This document shows, one piece after another, positions 44,898 through 52,685 of a stretch of 64,000 nt of DNA. The translations under genes and the position numbers were made by a program. The notes under the pieces are model-generated. The model made no database searches. It was not told the origin of the DNA and was given only the letters and a program-made list of their open reading frames with translations. Origin of the DNA: CALANV01 sp036381615 (GTDB lineage: Bacteria > Pseudomonadota > Alphaproteobacteria > CACIAM-22H2); contig DASVCL010000085.1 in NCBI GenBank assembly GCA_036381615.1, positions 1-64,000 on the forward strand, read 5' to 3'. Each line of letters starts with the position of its first letter. Positions within the stretch are counted from its first letter, which is position 1.

Positions 44898-45386
44898 CTA
44901 GGCGCCGTGCGCCAGGTCCGGCCGATAGCTGCCGAGATCGGCGTACTCGACGAGTTCCAGCGTATTCCCTTCGGGGTCCCGGAAAAACAGGACCCGAAGA
45001 CCCGGCCTGTTCTCGATCGGCCCGTCACTCATGAGCTGGACGCCGGCCGCGCGAAGCCGCCGGTGCTCGGCCGCGATATCCCGGACGATGAACGTAAGAT
45101 AGGCGAGGCCGGCCCGTTCCAGCAGCCAGTGCGGCCGTTCCGTCGCGTTCGTCGATGGCGCCGACAGCAGCTTGATGCGTTCGCCGTACGGCGTCTGGAC
45201 GCGCACGACGGTCGCGCCATCGGTTGCCATCGCACTGGCCGCGGTCTTGTCCGAGGGCACCTGCACGGTCGATATTTCCTCGAACCCGAGCACGCGCGTG
45301 TAGAACTCTCTCATTTGGTCGAGGTCGCGGACCGCGATCCCGACCTCCATCGGCGCCACCATCTTCATCGGTTCCGTTTGTGCCAT
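44898..45386 (-). CDS. VOC superfamily protein (glyoxalase/dioxygenase-like)
   Basis: This 162-residue protein has two beta-alpha-beta-beta-beta halves (MEVGIAVRDLDQMREFYTRVLGF; AYLTFIVRDIAAEHRRLRAAGV, ending RDPEGNTLELVEY). These are the usual vicinal-oxygen-chelate features with His/Glu metal positions. It may be a glyoxalase, epimerase or dioxygenase; substrate unknown. AAGGA precedes the start. It follows an SDR gene by 37 bases, probably in one operon, and converges on the bactofilin gene 9 bases away. Confidence 0.84.
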   Translation of the reverse strand: MAQTEPMKMVAPMEVGIAVRDLDQMREFYTRVLGFEEISTVQVPSDKTAASAMATDGATVVRVQTPYGERIKLLSAPSTNATERPHWLLERAGLAYLTFIVRDIAAEHRRLRAAGVQLMSDGPIENRPGLRVLFFRDPEGNTLELVEYADLGSYRPDLAHGA

Positions 45387-45423
45387 GGCGTTTTCCTTGG
45401 GCTGACAATGCTCGGGAACGGCG

Positions 45424-46203
45424 TCACACGATGTATTGCGTGTCAGCGTCAACGGCGATGGCCTGGCCGGAAATGTTGAGTCCGCCCGGTCCGGCGAGAA
45501 ACAGGGCCATCGCCGCGATGTCATCCGCCGTCACCATGCGCCGGAGCGATGCTTGGGCGACGTATTTCTTCTCCATCTCGGCATACGGGACGCCGAGCGA
45601 TTCGGCCTTCGCCGCGATCACGCGCCGGATGCGCGGGCCGTCGACGGCGCCCGGCAGAATGGCGTTGACGCGAATGTTGTCGGGGCCGAGCTCGATCGCG
45701 AGGCTCTTGGTGAAACCGACGACGCCCCATTTCGAGGCGGAATAGGGCGTGCGTCGCGCGAATCCGAACCGACCGGCGGCGGAGGATAGATTGATGATGA
45801 CGCCGCCGCCGGCCTGCCGCAGCAGCGGCACCGCGCGCCGCGTGCAGAGAAACTGTCCTTCGAGATTCACGGCGAGCGTACGGCGCCAATCCTCGAGCGA
45901 GATCTCCTCGACGGGCGCGGTGGGCCCGGCGATGCCGGCATTGTTGACGAGGACGTCGAGTCCACCCAGCGCGGACACGGCTTCGTCGAACAATCGATCG
46001 ACGTCGCCAGGCACTGCGACATCAGCCCTCGTGACGCCGACGGTCGGATTGGCCTTGCCGAATTCGGCAAGCGCAGCATCGTCGATGTCGCATATGTGGA
46101 CTCTAGCGCCGTTGGCCGAGAACCGCTCCGCGATCCGGCGACCGATCCCGGCCGCACCGGCGGTGACGACGACCCTGAGCCCTGGCTCGAGCACCGTATC
46201 CAT
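45424..46203 (-). CDS. SDR family oxidoreductase
   Basis: This 259-residue short-chain dehydrogenase has the cofactor motif TAGAAGIG, DIDDAAL (acidic residue favouring NAD), NNAGIAG, and catalytic Ser and YSASK. A GGAGGAGG site directly before the ATG supports the start. It may act on a sugar or hydroxy acid; the family is close to dehydrogenases such as those annotated 3-oxoacyl reductase or gluconate dehydrogenase, without certainty. It is cotranscribed with the VOC gene. Confidence 0.86.
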   Translation of the reverse strand: MDTVLEPGLRVVVTAGAAGIGRRIAERFSANGARVHICDIDDAALAEFGKANPTVGVTRADVAVPGDVDRLFDEAVSALGGLDVLVNNAGIAGPTAPVEEISLEDWRRTLAVNLEGQFLCTRRAVPLLRQAGGGVIINLSSAAGRFGFARRTPYSASKWGVVGFTKSLAIELGPDNIRVNAILPGAVDGPRIRRVIAAKAESLGVPYAEMEKKYVAQASLRRMVTADDIAAMALFLAGPGGLNISGQAIAVDADTQYIV

Positions 46204-46535
46204 TCCTCCTCCTGAATTCATGATCTGCGGCCGCTCTGTCGGCGCCTTCCTCACTTTTCGCACGAAATCCGTGGCGGCTGGTAGGCTGCGGCAGGGAGCA
46301 GCCTTCCGATTCGTCCCTTGCGGCAGGCGCCGCTACCACGTCTCGGTGGTTGCAACGCAAGCACCTCTGCGACATACCGGAGACCGCGGAACGGTCCGGG
46401 AACTTCTTGCGGCGCTCGGTAATCGAACCATTGCAAGCTTGTGGGTTGATCCTGCCGGCGGCCGGCCCAGCTCCATGGGAAAGGGGTGTGGCCGTAGAAT
46501 GAAAGAGAGAGTGAAAGAGAATTAGGAAGATTCTA
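46204..46535. other. Intergenic region before folE (332 bases)
   Basis: No gene is supported here. A -10-like TAGAAT is at 46495-46500 without a clear -35. Just before folE is a purine-rich run of GAAAGAGAGAGTG type (about 46500-46521) and then TTAGGAAGA as the ribosome site. Nothing else is recognised. Confidence 0.4.
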
Positions 46536-47174
46536 ATGGAATTCACTGAAAGGGCTGCCACTTCCCGAGATATTCGTTGGCGAAAACAGGCCCAGGACGA
46601 AACGCGGCCAACCCGAGCGGAGGCGGAGGCGGCGGTTCGGACGCTGATCCGCTGGGCAGGGGACGACCCGGATCGCGAGGGGCTGGCGGAGACGCCGGCG
46701 CGGGTGGTGCGGGCCTACGAGGAGTGGTTTTCGGGCTACGCCATCGACCCCGAGGAGTTCCTGCGCCGGACCTTCGAGGAGACCGACGGCTACGACGAGA
46801 TGGTGGTGCTGCGCGACATCCGGTTCGAGTCCTTCTGCGAGCACCACATCGCCCCGATCATCGGGCGCGCCCATGTCGCCTACCTGCCGCACAAGCGCGT
46901 CGTCGGCATTTCAAAACTGGCGCGGGTCGTGGAGGCCTATGCGGCGCGCCTGCAGATCCAGGAAAAGCTGACCGCGCAGATTGCCCGGACCATTCATGAC
47001 GTGCTGCGTCCGCGCGGGGTCGCCGTCGTGATCGAGGCGACGCACCAGTGCATGACGACGCGCGGCGTCCACAAGAGCGGCGTCAGCATGGTCACGAGCC
47101 AGATGCTGGGCAGCTTTCGGACCGATCCGAGGACCCGGCGCGAATTCCTTTCGATCATCGCCGAGCGGGCTTAA
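46536..47174 (+). CDS. folE: GTP cyclohydrolase I
   Basis: This 212-residue enzyme makes 7,8-dihydroneopterin triphosphate from GTP, the first step of tetrahydrofolate synthesis. Zinc ligands are in SFCEHHIAP and in HQCMTTRG, and GVHKSG and the C-terminal TSQMLGSFR complete the family pattern. Length is usual for FolE1. A TTAGGAAG site precedes the start. It converges on the ECF operon with 20 bases between. Confidence 0.95.
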   Translation: MEFTERAATSRDIRWRKQAQDETRPTRAEAEAAVRTLIRWAGDDPDREGLAETPARVVRAYEEWFSGYAIDPEEFLRRTFEETDGYDEMVVLRDIRFESFCEHHIAPIIGRAHVAYLPHKRVVGISKLARVVEAYAARLQIQEKLTAQIARTIHDVLRPRGVAVVIEATHQCMTTRGVHKSGVSMVTSQMLGSFRTDPRTRREFLSIIAERA

Positions 47175-47194
47175 GCCGCTCGGCCGACCGCATC

Positions 47195-47695
47195 TCATTG
47201 CCGTTCGGAGGGCGGCGGCACCGATCGCCAGGCAAGGAGCCGCTTGCGCGCGTCCACCGGCAAATCCGCTGCGGCTTCGGCGATCGCTCGCTGTATCGTC
47301 GCTTGCAGAACGTCGTTGCGTCGTCGCAGTTCGGTGAACGCGGCGTCCAGCGCCGCGCGATCGAACGGGTCCTGCGCGAGCGCATTGCGGACCATGTCGC
47401 GGGCCTCACGGACGGCCGCTGCAGCTTTCTCGAGCTCGGGCCGATGGCTGGCCATGGTTGCCTCGAACGCCGTGCGATGCTCGGGCGGCAGCGTGGCAGC
47501 CATGCGCCTGATGAGCGATCGTCCCGGCATGTCGCCGCCAGGTCCCCGGTTCGGCGCGCCGGCCGCGGCCGGGACGGCGGAGGGCTCATCCGAGAACCAG
47601 CTGCCGCCGACGATGCCGGCAAGGAAAACGTTCAGCCCAAGCGAAGCGACAAGAACGACCGGCATCCAACGCCGGCTTCTCGCACCGTTCACCAT
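47195..47695 (-). CDS. Periplasmic heavy-metal sensor/CpxP-like protein
   Basis: This 166-residue protein has an N-terminal membrane helix (about 11-33) and a mostly helical periplasmic part rich in Glu/Arg/Ala (LPPEHRTAFEATMASHRPELEKAAAAVREARDMVRNAL). It resembles the Spy/CpxP/ZraP-like heavy-metal resistance family. It is the last gene of an ECF sigma operon, overlapping the putative anti-sigma gene by 7 bases. It may sense envelope or metal stress. Confidence 0.7.
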   Translation of the reverse strand: MVNGARSRRWMPVVLVASLGLNVFLAGIVGGSWFSDEPSAVPAAAGAPNRGPGGDMPGRSLIRRMAATLPPEHRTAFEATMASHRPELEKAAAAVREARDMVRNALAQDPFDRAALDAAFTELRRRNDVLQATIQRAIAEAAADLPVDARKRLLAWRSVPPPSERQ

Positions 47696-48117
47696 GTTGC
47701 ATCCTCGATCGTACTGAGCAACGCCAGCCGGTCGACCAGCTCGGCGTCCGTGCGGTCGCGAAGATTGAAATCCGGTCCCGCCCAGCCAACGAGAAATCCG
47801 GCCACGGCGGCGGCGGCAAGGCCCGCCACGCTCGGCCACGCCAGCACGGACCGCCGGCGGAACAGCGGACGGAACACGCCGGGCCGCGGCCGGCTCGCCG
47901 TTATCCGCGCGCTCAACCGCGCAGCGTCGAAGGGCGGTTCGACCGGGTTCGTCCACGCCCGTAGCGCATGATCCAGGTCCATCGCCTCGCGCAACGTCGC
48001 GCGCACTTCGGGCGCGCACGCAAGCAGCGCACGTGCCGCCTCACGCTCCTCGGCCGGCCAGCGCATCGGGTCGGCACCGTAGGCGTTCAGAATTTCGATC
48101 AATCGTTCCGGGTTCAT
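47689..48117 (-). CDS. Putative anti-sigma factor, single-pass membrane protein
   Basis: This 142-residue protein starts MNPERLIEILNAYGADPMRWPAEER and has one membrane helix (about 94-113). Similar short proteins lie beside ECF sigma genes in alphaproteobacteria. The classic zinc HxxxCxxC motif is absent. The start overlaps the sigma gene stop by 4 bases, and the end overlaps the sensor gene. Its anti-sigma role rests on position and topology. Confidence 0.62.
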   Translation of the reverse strand: MNPERLIEILNAYGADPMRWPAEEREAARALLACAPEVRATLREAMDLDHALRAWTNPVEPPFDAARLSARITASRPRPGVFRPLFRRRSVLAWPSVAGLAAAAVAGFLVGWAGPDFNLRDRTDAELVDRLALLSTIEDATW

Positions 48118-48686
48118 CCGCCGGCTTCCTCCACATTCAGATCCGCCAAAGCCGTGCGCAACTGCCGTCGGGCGCGGACGAGCAGGGACTCGAGTGCCCC
48201 GACGCTGACATCGAGAATGGCCGCGGCCTCGACGTTGCTGACCCCTTCGTAGTGACACAGGACGAGTGCTGCCCGTTGCCGGTCCGGCAGGTTCGCGACC
48301 GCGGATGCCACCCGCGCCGCGATCTGGCGCTGCGTCGCCGTCGCGAGACCGTCCGGCGCCGGGTCTGCGACATGCGCGGCCGCATCGAGCCCTGCCGGTT
48401 CAGGACGACGCTTCCGGTCGAGGCAAAGATTGACGACGACCCGGTAGAGCCAGGTTGCGAAGGTCGCGCCCCCGGCCGGATCGGCGCGGCGGCGCCAATC
48501 GGGAGCCTTGATCCATGCCCGCAGGAACGCCTCTTGCACGATCTCCTCCGCATCGCTGCGGCTGCCCACGATCCGTGCCGCCAGCGCGGACGCCCGTGGA
48601 AGGTGACGCGCCACGAGGCAGCCGAAGGCAGCTGCGTCGCCGCCGCCGGCCGCCAACATCAGGTCATCGTCGCTCTTGCTCTGCAT
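48114..48686 (-). CDS. ECF-type RNA polymerase sigma factor
   Basis: This 190-residue sigma-70 family protein has region 2 (RIVGSRSDAEEIVQEAFLRAWIKAPDW) and region 4 (LPDRQRAALVLCHYEGVSNVEAAAILDVSVGALESLLVRARRQLR). It lacks region 3 and is therefore ECF type. It heads a three-gene operon with overlapping starts: sigma, membrane protein and periplasmic protein. An ECF-like -35, GTAACC, lies about 30 bases upstream (plus-strand ggttac, 48715-48720), hinting at autoregulation. Confidence 0.92.
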   Translation of the reverse strand: MQSKSDDDLMLAAGGGDAAAFGCLVARHLPRASALAARIVGSRSDAEEIVQEAFLRAWIKAPDWRRRADPAGGATFATWLYRVVVNLCLDRKRRPEPAGLDAAAHVADPAPDGLATATQRQIAARVASAVANLPDRQRAALVLCHYEGVSNVEAAAILDVSVGALESLLVRARRQLRTALADLNVEEAGG

Positions 48687-48870
48687 CCGGGCGATCGGTC
48701 GGGGCGCTTTCTGCGGTTACACGCGGGGAGCGGTAGAATCCTGCGCCGTCATGCACCGGAAATATGATCATTCCAAGGCCGGGTGTGGTAGAAGCGAGCG
48801 GGGCTGATCCAGGTCCCACGGCCGGTTCCCGCGGTGAAAATCAACCGATCCTCGCCCTGAAAGCAGCGAC

Positions 48871-49764
48871 ATGAATCCCAAGCCGGCGTTCACGGCCAGC
48901 ACCGTTCCGCGCGGCATCGCCTTGTACCTGGTGGCGCTTTTCATGTTCGCCTGCATGGATGCGCTCGCGAAGTATCTGACGCGGGACTATCACGTCGTCC
49001 AGGTCGCGTGGGCGCGCTATGTGTTTCACGCAGCCTTCCTGCTGATGCTGGTGCCGCGCTATGGATTGCTGCGGCCGTTCCGGTCGGCGCGTCCCGGCTT
49101 TCAACTGCTGCGGGCAAGCCTGCTCATGGCCGTCACGCTCCTGTTCTTCACGGCGATCAGCTTCATTCCGCTCGCCGATGCGGCGGCGATTTCGTTCGTG
49201 GCGCCGCTCATCGTCACCGCCCTCGCGTTCTTCGTGCTGAAAGAGCATGTCGGCGTGCGCCGCTGGTCCGCGATTTGCGCCGGCTTCGTCGGGTTGCTGA
49301 TCGTCCTGCGGCCCGGTGCCGGCGTGATGCACTGGGCCGCGTTCATCGCGCTGGCAATGGCGACGCTGAACGCATGCTACCACCTCGCGACGCGCATGCT
49401 GGCGGGGGTCGACAGCCCGCAGACGACCATCTTCTACACCGGAACGATCGGCGCGCTCGGATTTTCCGCGCTTGCCCCATTCTTCTGGACCCAACCGGAT
49501 GCGTTCGGCTGGGGCGCCATGATCGTGCTCGGCGTCATGGGCGGCCTCGGTCATTACCTGCTGATCCATGCCTACAACGCCGCGCCCGCGTCGACATTGG
49601 CGCCCTACAGCTATTCCGGCATCGTCTGGGCCACCGTCCTCGGGTTCGTCGTGTTCGGAGACTTCCCCGATCTCTGGACGATCGTCGGCGCCACCATCAT
49701 CGTCGCCAGCGGCATCTACGTCTTTTACCGCGAAGCCCATCTGAAGCGGACTAGGGGACTCTGA
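48871..49764 (+). CDS. DMT superfamily (EamA-type) transporter
   Basis: This 297-residue inner-membrane protein has about ten helices and two EamA repeats (MFACMDALAKYL near the start; ALAMATLNACYHLATRMLAG in the second half). It is a drug/metabolite-type exporter or importer. The substrate is not visible. It is divergent from the ECF operon. Confidence 0.85.
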   Translation: MNPKPAFTASTVPRGIALYLVALFMFACMDALAKYLTRDYHVVQVAWARYVFHAAFLLMLVPRYGLLRPFRSARPGFQLLRASLLMAVTLLFFTAISFIPLADAAAISFVAPLIVTALAFFVLKEHVGVRRWSAICAGFVGLLIVLRPGAGVMHWAAFIALAMATLNACYHLATRMLAGVDSPQTTIFYTGTIGALGFSALAPFFWTQPDAFGWGAMIVLGVMGGLGHYLLIHAYNAAPASTLAPYSYSGIVWATVLGFVVFGDFPDLWTIVGATIIVASGIYVFYREAHLKRTRGL

Positions 49765-49859
49765 CTGGGCGTCTCCCGGCCCGACAGGCGGCCAGCTACC
49801 GGACCCGGTCCTGTGGCGCGGACCGGCGCGCATCGCACCTGCCTCGCGAGTTTTCACCT

Positions 49860-49931
49860 GTCTCATGAGTCTCGCCTGTCTCACGAGTCTCAGGCGTCTC
49901 ACCCGTCGCAGACGTCTCATCCGTCTCGGCA
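49860..49931 (+). repeat. Degenerate 9-bp tandem repeat, eight units
   Basis: Eight consecutive 9-base units begin GTCTC (one begins GTCGC), with variable last four bases: gtctcatga, gtctcgcct, gtctcacga, gtctcaggc, gtctcaccc, gtcgcagac, gtctcatcc, gtctcggca. The unit length rules out CRISPR. It could be slippage-grown. It lies downstream of the DMT gene and 150 bases from the Mn-exporter terminator. Confidence 0.85.
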
Positions 49932-50081
49932 CGGTGTCACGCGCCGTCGGACTTATATGGAACAATGGCTTACCGACGTTTTGTGAATGGCGATCACAGG
50001 CAGGGCGGGGCGAGCGGCAAAACCGTGAGACGACGGAAGCGCAAGACCGTGAGACAGTCGCATCCAGGCGGATCAGGGGCG

Positions 50082-50123
50082 CAAACAAAAGCGCCCGGCA
50101 GGGGTCCCCGCGCGAGCGCTTTT
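50082..50123 (-). terminator. Intrinsic terminator of the Mn-exporter gene
   Basis: On the minus strand AAAAGCGC pairs with GCGCTTTT (50087-50094 with 50116-50123) around a GC-rich inner stem. TTTTGTTTG follows. It lies about 15-50 bases after the stop of the GDT1-family gene and may work in both directions. Confidence 0.75.
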
Positions 50124-50136
50124 ATCCGGGCCCCAG

Positions 50137-50724
50137 TCAAGGCGAGAGGGAGCCGTTCGTCAACCCCGGGTCGATCAGCGCGATGAGACCCATGATCGCA
50201 AAGAGGGCCGCCGCACCAAGCCGGATCAGGTGGAGCGGCAGCCGTTTGGCGATGCCGTCGCCAAAGAGGACAACCGGCGCGTTCGCGACGAGCATGCCTG
50301 CCGTGGTGCCGATAACAACCGCCACCAGCGAATCGAAGCGGGCGGCCAGCACGATGGTTGCGATCTGCGTCTTGTCACCCATTTCCACCAGGAAAAAGTA
50401 GACGAGCGTCGCGACGAACGGGCCTGCGCGCTTCATTCGCGGCGTGTCGCCGGTATCCAGTTTGTCCGGGATCAGCGTCCAGATGGCGACGGCCAGAAAC
50501 GACAGCCCAACCGCCCATCGCATGATCGCCGGGCCGGCGAGGTGGTCGATCCAGACGCCGGCGAGGGCCGCCGCCGCATGATTGGCCAGGGTCGCCAGCA
50601 GGATGCCGGCGATCACCGGGACCGGCTGTCGGTAGCGTGCGGCGAGCAGGAGTGCGAGGAGCTGTGTTTTGTCGCCGATTTCGGCAATGGCGACAGCGAA
50701 CGTCGAGGAAAGGACGGCATCCAT
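50137..50724 (-). CDS. GDT1/UPF0016 (TMEM165) family manganese exporter
   Basis: This 195-residue membrane protein has two repeats of three helices, each with the family signature E-x-G-D-K-T-Q (AEIGDKTQLL near 14; VEMGDKTQIA near 113). These motifs bind Mn/Ca in UPF0016 proteins, and bacterial members export manganese. It is preceded by a yybP-ykoY manganese riboswitch, which supports the assignment. Excess Mn should switch it on. Confidence 0.92.
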   Translation of the reverse strand: MDAVLSSTFAVAIAEIGDKTQLLALLLAARYRQPVPVIAGILLATLANHAAAALAGVWIDHLAGPAIMRWAVGLSFLAVAIWTLIPDKLDTGDTPRMKRAGPFVATLVYFFLVEMGDKTQIATIVLAARFDSLVAVVIGTTAGMLVANAPVVLFGDGIAKRLPLHLIRLGAAALFAIMGLIALIDPGLTNGSLSP

Positions 50725-50775
50725 TCGGCAAGAAGGCGCGGCCGGGCGAGGGTTGAGCCAATGGCACGAGCCCTA

Positions 50776-50922
50776 CGCCCAGCCACGACGAAGGCCTTGT
50801 GCCAATGGTCTCGCCAGATCGATACGACCGCGCGCGCCATGGCCCGGAACGAGCCAAGTATGTTGACGCGTGCCCCCTCGCACCCAAGCGGGGCGGAGGC
50901 GGCTACTCCCCAATGCTGGGCG
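50776..50922 (-). ncRNA. yybP-ykoY manganese riboswitch
   Basis: Read on the minus strand, the leader holds the two conserved metal-binding loop elements: GGGGAGTAGC (50902-50911) and CGTCAACATACT (50857-50868). A perfect 8-bp closing stem is formed by CGCCCAGC (50915-50922) with GCTGGGCG (50776-50783). The motif ACAAGGCCTT (50791-50800) lies near the 3' side. It is 52 bases before the Mn-exporter gene. This is a known riboswitch class; the pairing and motifs were found by eye. The expression switch itself lies between 50725 and 50775. Confidence 0.88.
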
Positions 50923-50973
50923 GCTTATAGCAGAGGTGCCGCGCGAAGTGGAGCGGCAGTTGATTGCCGTCGG

Positions 50974-51498
50974 TCACTGCCGGCGCAGCTTCGGGCGCTT
51001 CGACGAGATGATCCCGGAATTGATGCCACCCCAGGAGAGTTCGCCATGCAGGCGCCCGTACTCGATCTTGGGGCAGCGGTTCATGACGACCTGCAGGCCC
51101 GCCGCCTCCGCCTGTGCGGCGGCCTCGTCGTTGCGCACGCCGAGCTGCATCCACACGACCTTGGCGCCGATCTCGATCGCCTCGGCGACGATCGGACCCG
51201 CGGCCTCGGACTTGCGGAAAATGTCGACCATGTCGATTTTCTCGGGAATTTCCTTGAGACTGGCGTAGATCTTTTCGCCGAGGATCGTCTCGCCGGCGGC
51301 GGTCGGATTGACGGGAATGACGCGATAGCCCTTCGCCTGAAGGTACTTCATCGCGAAATAACTGGGCCGGTTCCAGTTGGTGCTGGCGCCGACCATCGCG
51401 ATCGTGCGGACACGACGCAGGATGTCGCGCAGATAGGCGTCCGTGTAGTTGTCGTGATCGACCGGCGGCGTCGTCCGGGGGGCGGTCATGTCGTTCAT
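50974..51498 (-). CDS. CoA-binding protein (YccU-like)
   Basis: This protein of about 174 residues has a CoA_binding_2 Rossmann domain: TIAMVGASTNWNRPSYFAMKYLQAKGYRVIPVNP, then VDIFRKSEAAG, WMQLGVRNDEAAA and VMNRCPKIEYGRL. Such small proteins resemble the CoA-binding half of succinyl-CoA synthetase; function unknown. It begins 5 bases after the crotonase gene stop. A second Met at 51489 is possible. It precedes the riboswitch by 51 bases. Confidence 0.8.
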   Translation of the reverse strand: MNDMTAPRTTPPVDHDNYTDAYLRDILRRVRTIAMVGASTNWNRPSYFAMKYLQAKGYRVIPVNPTAAGETILGEKIYASLKEIPEKIDMVDIFRKSEAAGPIVAEAIEIGAKVVWMQLGVRNDEAAAQAEAAGLQVVMNRCPKIEYGRLHGELSWGGINSGIISSKRPKLRRQ

Positions 51499-51502
51499 GG
51501 AG

Positions 51503-52315
51503 TCAGCAACCCTGCCATTTCGGTTGCGGTTGTTTGTTGATGAAGGCGTCGATGCCGAGCTCCGCATCGCGCGCCAGCATGTTGCGCGTCATCACCTCGC
51601 TTGCATAGGCATAGGCTTGTTCGAGCCCGAGCTCGGCCTGCTTGTAGAACGCCTCCTTGCCGATGGCGAGCGTCAGCGGCGACTTGGAGGCGATCTGGCC
51701 TGCCAGAGCCAAAGTGGCGCGGTCGAGCTCCGCATCGTCGACGACGCGATTGACGAGGCCGAAGCTGCGCGCCGTTTCGGCGTCGATCAGATCGCCGGTA
51801 AGCAACATCTCCATCGCCGGCTTTCGCCCCACGGCACGTGACAGGGCCACCATCGGCGTGGAGCAGAACAGGCCGATATTGACGCCCGGAGTCGCGAACC
51901 TCGCGCTTCTGGCCGCAACGGCGAGATCGCATGTGGCGACAAGCTGACAGCCCGCGGCGGTGGCGACGCCGTGAACCTTGGCAATGACCGGCTTCGGTAG
52001 CCGGGTAATGGTCATCATCAGGCGGCTGCACTGGGCGAACACTGCCTCATACGCCTGCCGGGTTGGGTTGGCGCGCAGCTCCTTCAAGTCGTGCCCGGAG
52101 CAAAATGCCGGGCCCGCGCCTTCGATGACGACGACCTTCACCGATCGATCGTCGTGAAGGCGGTCCAGGGCTCCCTGAAGGGCCGACATGAGGGCAGCCG
52201 ACAGTGCGTTCCGCTGGGCAGGACGATTGAGGGTGAGAATCGCAACACCGTCCTGATCGCGTCGCAGAAGGACGTCGGGGTCTGTTGCCGGTGTAGATTG
52301 GGCGAGTGCGGTCAC
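51503..52315 (-). CDS. Enoyl-CoA hydratase/isomerase family protein with substituted catalytic residues
   Basis: This 270-residue crotonase-fold protein shows the oxyanion-hole segments CSGHDLKEL and GVATAAGCQLVATCDLAVA. The first catalytic glutamate (E144 of the rat hydratase) aligns with Gln, and the second (E164) lies in PGVNIGLFCSTP without Glu. So it is unlikely to be an ordinary hydratase and is closer to the ECHDC3 group. The GTG start precedes TALAQS. It is cotranscribed with the CoA-binding protein. Residue comparison is from memory of the family. Confidence 0.8.
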   Translation of the reverse strand: MTALAQSTPATDPDVLLRRDQDGVAILTLNRPAQRNALSAALMSALQGALDRLHDDRSVKVVVIEGAGPAFCSGHDLKELRANPTRQAYEAVFAQCSRLMMTITRLPKPVIAKVHGVATAAGCQLVATCDLAVAARSARFATPGVNIGLFCSTPMVALSRAVGRKPAMEMLLTGDLIDAETARSFGLVNRVVDDAELDRATLALAGQIASKSPLTLAIGKEAFYKQAELGLEQAYAYASEVMTRNMLARDAELGIDAFINKQPQPKWQGC

Positions 52316-52456
52316 GGTCTCGGGGCTCCGTTCAAACCAGAATGCAAACGACGGGACTCGCTACTGAACATGGTTGACCGCGCCGCGCAAGGCAATCGCC
52401 CGAGCGACGCGCCGCCATTTTAGCGAGCGCCGGAGTGGAACGAAACCGAACGTCCG

Positions 52457-52630
52457 TCACAAGGCGACGCGTCGCGACGGCAGGCCGATAGCACCCGCTT
52501 TGCCGATCTCGTCGAGGAAGGGAACAACCTTGAGAGCGTACGGCGTGACGCCGGGCGGCGCGAGCATGGCATGCACCTGGCCGCGATGGTGGATCCGACG
52601 ATCGAATGGTGTCACCGGGGCGTGACTGAC
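52457..52630 (-). pseudogene. Remnant of a DinB family protein (C-terminal fragment)
   Basis: The minus-strand frame contains FDRRIHHRGQVHAML followed by a TPYALKVVPFLDEIG-like tail, ending in a stop at 52457. This matches the C-terminus of DinB/DfsB-type metal proteins, where HHRGQVHAML is the signature. No start or upstream DinB residues are found: before 52630 the frame runs into sequence antisense to the neighbouring gene. It fills much of the 370-base gap between two crotonase genes; the rest shows nothing recognised. Confidence 0.65.
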
Positions 52631-52685
52631 ACGCGCTTCTTTGTCGCCGCTCTCGATGATACGACCGGTCGGCCGGACGGTATCT

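Larger units (their letters stand above)
49765..50136. other. Intergenic region with tandem repeat and terminator (372 bases)
   Basis: No gene is supported. It contains an eight-unit degenerate 9-bp repeat (49860-49931), two reverse-oriented GTGAGAC copies (about 50026 and 50049), and a strong hairpin (50087-50123). The GC-rich remainder shows nothing else. Confidence 0.5.

Noticed and set aside
49860..49931. Possible CRISPR array
   Set aside because: Units are 9 bases with no spacers and no cas genes.
48841..50088. 415-codon minus-strand open frame over the DMT gene and 9-bp repeat
   Set aside because: Antisense to a clear membrane protein; His/Arg/Asp-rich, with no motif or start signal.
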